A stretch of 64,000 nucleotides of DNA from contig VZSE01005034.1 of NCBI GenBank assembly GCA_013398275.1, forward strand, positions 2,093,602 to 2,157,601, given 5' to 3'. A program made the position numbers and the translations under genes. Source of the DNA: Promerops cafer (taxonomy: Eukaryota > Chordata > Aves > Passeriformes > Nectariniidae). This document shows, piece after piece, positions 61,126-64,000 of the stretch. The notes below the pieces were generated by a model that did not search any database, had not been told where the DNA came from, and saw only the letters and a list, made by a program, of their open reading frames with translations. How positions within the stretch are numbered: the first letter of the stretch is position 1; every line of letters begins with the position of its first letter.

Positions 61126-64000
61126 GGGGCTACCCCCCACAGCAGCTGGGCAGCCTAACAACGGCACTGGCCCTGTGCTTGCCCAGATTTTTCTGCTCTT
61201 ACACAGGAAGGGGAATAAAGAGTATTTGTAGGGATATATCAGCACCTATACGAAGGACTGTACAGCAAAACCGCACTGGAGTAGAACAACGTAAAATAAA
61301 AAAACCCCAACAACAGAACAAAACAAACCAAATTCTAAAAACATTCATAAAAACAGAGCTAGGACTTGGAAAAAGCAAGCAAAGGGAAGCACTTGTGCTC
61401 CAGCATGCTCTGAGACACCTGAAGGAAGCTGCAAGACAATCCCTCTGCTGACCACTGTCACACCCAAGAGTTGCTGGGTCTCTGCTTTCAAAATAGACTC
61501 CCTCAGCACGTACCCTCTTGGATTAAGGGCCAGAGCTGGACACATTAGTCAGCAAACACTGCCCAGAATGTAGACTACTACATTTTAGGAAAGTCAACCT
61601 GTTGCTGTCCTGCCAACCCAACAGGCAAATCCTGTGGGCCATACTGAGGGTTCTGCAGGAGGCTGGCTGGAATGTGACATCTCTGCCCAGTACCTCAATG
61701 GGCACACAGTGCACCTGTGACAGCTGTGTTTGGGAACAAGCTGGTCACTAGAATGACTCTGTGTCCTCAAGTGTGCCCTGAACAGCAGCATACAAAGATC
61801 ATGTTCTCCCTCAGACAGGTAATGCTGCTGCCTTATGAAGTCAGACAGAGCAGAACATGAAATTATAGTGGGTAAATGCAGTCATCTCAAAGGTCAGTTT
61901 GGGTGAATCAGGTGGAAAGAAACCTTATTGGCATTGTTTGCCCCTTGTTCACCCATAAAAAGTTTAAATTAGGTAAGATTCCAACCACTATTTATTTATA
62001 TGGTTTACAAATCCAAACAAAAACCTTGTTGTTTAGAGATGGAAGAATTGTACGTGGTAGATGCTGTTGGTAGCCCAAGGTGCTAAAGGAAGCCTTACTG
62101 AGCCAAGCAGAGCCTCCTGGGAGATGCACGTGCTAAGAATTCCAATATGAACCCTCATTCCTAACATGGAGGTAGGTTTTGTGTTGCTTCTCCTCCCTCA
62201 AGTGCATTTTTGCAGAGAGAGAGAGCTGCTCTCACAAGAGCCCAGAGCAGCCTTCTGCCCTCACTGGGCAGCATTTGCAGGTCAGCATGCTTGGGATGGG
62301 GCAGCTCCACCACTCAGGAAATTTTCCACAGGAACCCAAAGTACTGAAGTACCCCAGCCACTATGGTGGAGCAGGACTTTCTGGTTTGGAGGCAGACATT
62401 GTGGGTTTACATTTTAATTTCACAGAATGCCATAAAAAATATTATGGGAAGTATAATGAAGACATGAGACCTTAAAAAACCAAAATCATTAGCATTTCTT
62501 GCCAAGAGGAGGGGAATAACAGTTGTGCCCATCTTTACTTGCATCACTATCAGGCACAAATGGTACAACTTGTCTGCTTTTTTTTTTTTCTTCTTTTTCT
62601 GCTTACACAGAAGTGCTAGTATTTGTAAGTGCAGAGAGAAATAAGGAGCTGCTAGTAAAAGATTAGTATCTTACAATGCTGAATTACTCAGTGCAAAAAT
62701 TGTCATTCCTGCTAGCAATGTAATAACTTTTTAATTTTACCTTCATTAGATGATTTTTTTTTTTTTTGGTTACATTAAAAAAAATATTGGTACTGAGTTA
62801 AGGTTTTAAAAATTAAAATTCATCCATTATTCAAGTAATTAATTACTTTGATGAGTAATACTGCCTGGAAGCTACTTCATTGCATTATCATTGTTTCTCT
62901 TCTATAATCATGCCTTCTCCTGCTGCTTTATGGCATAAGGAAATGAGGCACCTTTGGTTAGCCCAGGGTCTGGAGTTTTCCAGGTATGGGAGAAGACAAG
63001 GATTGCCATCCACCACAGAAAAGGACCCTTATCCCTGGGGAAGAGCACGGATATGAGTGGTTGAAGAGCACGGGCAACCGTGGTGGAGAAGCGGGGAAAA
63101 GAAACCCCATGCGGAGGAGACGACGCCTTTTGTGAGGTCCTCATGTGTGGACAAAGGGAGAGCTCTCAGCCACAGCCCCCAGCGACCCACTTGTTCCAGC
63201 AGGGCCTGAATTTGTTGGCCTTCAGTGCCTAATTCAAATGTCAACGAAACACTTAGGCTGAGTGTTTGAGGAAGGTATTTGGGGAGCTGCTTTGAATTTT
63301 TATTTTGCGGGTTTGTTTGGTTTGGCCTCTTTGGGTTTATAGCATGGGCACTAGTGAAGATCATTACTGGAATGTTGCAGTGCAGAAAGTTAAAAAAAAA
63401 TTCCTATTTTGGAGCAGAGACTGGGGAAAGGGAGTCTTGGATACTATGGAACAGGAGAAAGCAGAAAAAAACAGCTTAAATCTCAGCCATGACAGCAATA
63501 AAAAACTCTCTTAGTCTTTAATTTAATGTACATTAAATGCAAAAATAATTTACATAGGTAAAGATAGGATGATTACTTGAGAATCAGGCTGGGAGGAGAG
63601 GAAGTGAGCTCACCCACGGAAGTACAGCAGAGAAATTCAAAAGAGAAATGGAAAGGAAAAAAACCAGAAGACAAATTGGGAAAGGTCTTCCAGAAGGACC
63701 AATAGTCTGAACATCTCTCTTTCCCGTTGTTCTCTTTTATGTATCCTTCAGGTTTTTTAGACTAATTCTTTTATAGCCAGGAGGGCTTAGGGAGTTTTCA
63801 TACCTAAAACTCAAGACAGACAAAATGCTTTCTCTCCTTTAAATGGAGGGGAAAGTGATGCACAGGTGCAATCATTTGTTCGAGGTCCCCCAAGGAAGTC
63901 ACTGACAGAGTCAATTAATATCTTGCCCACTCAACCACAGTGCTCTGCAGCGAAGGCCCTTCCATGTGATGTGGGTCAAATTCATTGCAGGAGCCATGCC
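61126..64000. other. Intergenic sequence, no gene recognised
   Basis: Contains an 11- to 14-base poly-T near 62580 and at 62754-62767, and an AT-rich stretch with AAGTAATTAATTACTTTGATG (about 62834-62852) that has homeodomain and TCF/LEF-like cores. No exon, CR1 copy or RNA gene is recognised up to the right edge. Confidence 0.5.

Noticed and set aside
1..64000. ATOH1 coding sequence, CRISPR arrays, operons or phage-like systems
   Set aside because: No bHLH coding frame is present in any strand, and the window is plainly avian nuclear DNA with no prokaryotic features.

Overview
This is vertebrate, almost certainly avian, nuclear DNA. It is AT-rich, has long non-coding stretches and spliced exons, and carries several 3'-truncated CR1-type LINE copies, which are the typical interspersed repeat of bird genomes. 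No microbial-style gene arrangement is present. The only protein-coding gene I can support is the 5' end of SMARCAD1 (SNF2-family chromatin remodeller) on the minus strand. Its leader exon, start-codon exon and next coding exon lie at about 9.1-1.5 kb, and transcription runs off the left edge. The call rests on two exon peptides that join in phase into the known N-terminus of the family.

Layout: 1-1555 is the start of intron 3 as far as visible; 1556-1768 is coding exon 3; 1769-8483 is intron 2; 8484-8695 is exon 2 with the ATG; 8696-8927 is a short intron 1; about 8928 upward is the 5'UTR exon inside a CpG-island promoter ending near 9260. A CR1 fragment (9411-10232) lies immediately upstream of the promoter. 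From there to 64000 I find no convincing coding exon. This is an intergenic landscape with an old LINE (16090-17275), a second CR1 (20864-21445), a short CR1 tail (58972-59039), a near-identical 272-bp-period tandem duplication flanking the only N (12979-13515), an isolated CpG island at 30641-30873, and scattered CpG-rich or transcription-factor-motif-rich patches.

In human, the gene upstream of SMARCAD1 is ATOH1 (chromosome 4q22, same orientation). If synteny holds, the right part of this window is the stretch between SMARCAD1 and the 3' side of ATOH1, which would make regulatory elements for ATOH1 a reasonable expectation. ATOH1 itself is not in the window. The regulatory calls come from motif reading by eye without alignment, so their confidence is low to moderate. 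I did not find a novel protein system. The most unusual items are the isolated CpG island, the duplicated RFX X-box segment, a perfect 20-bp-arm snap-back hairpin at 39602-39649, and a 37-kb interval without a recognisable CR1 copy.
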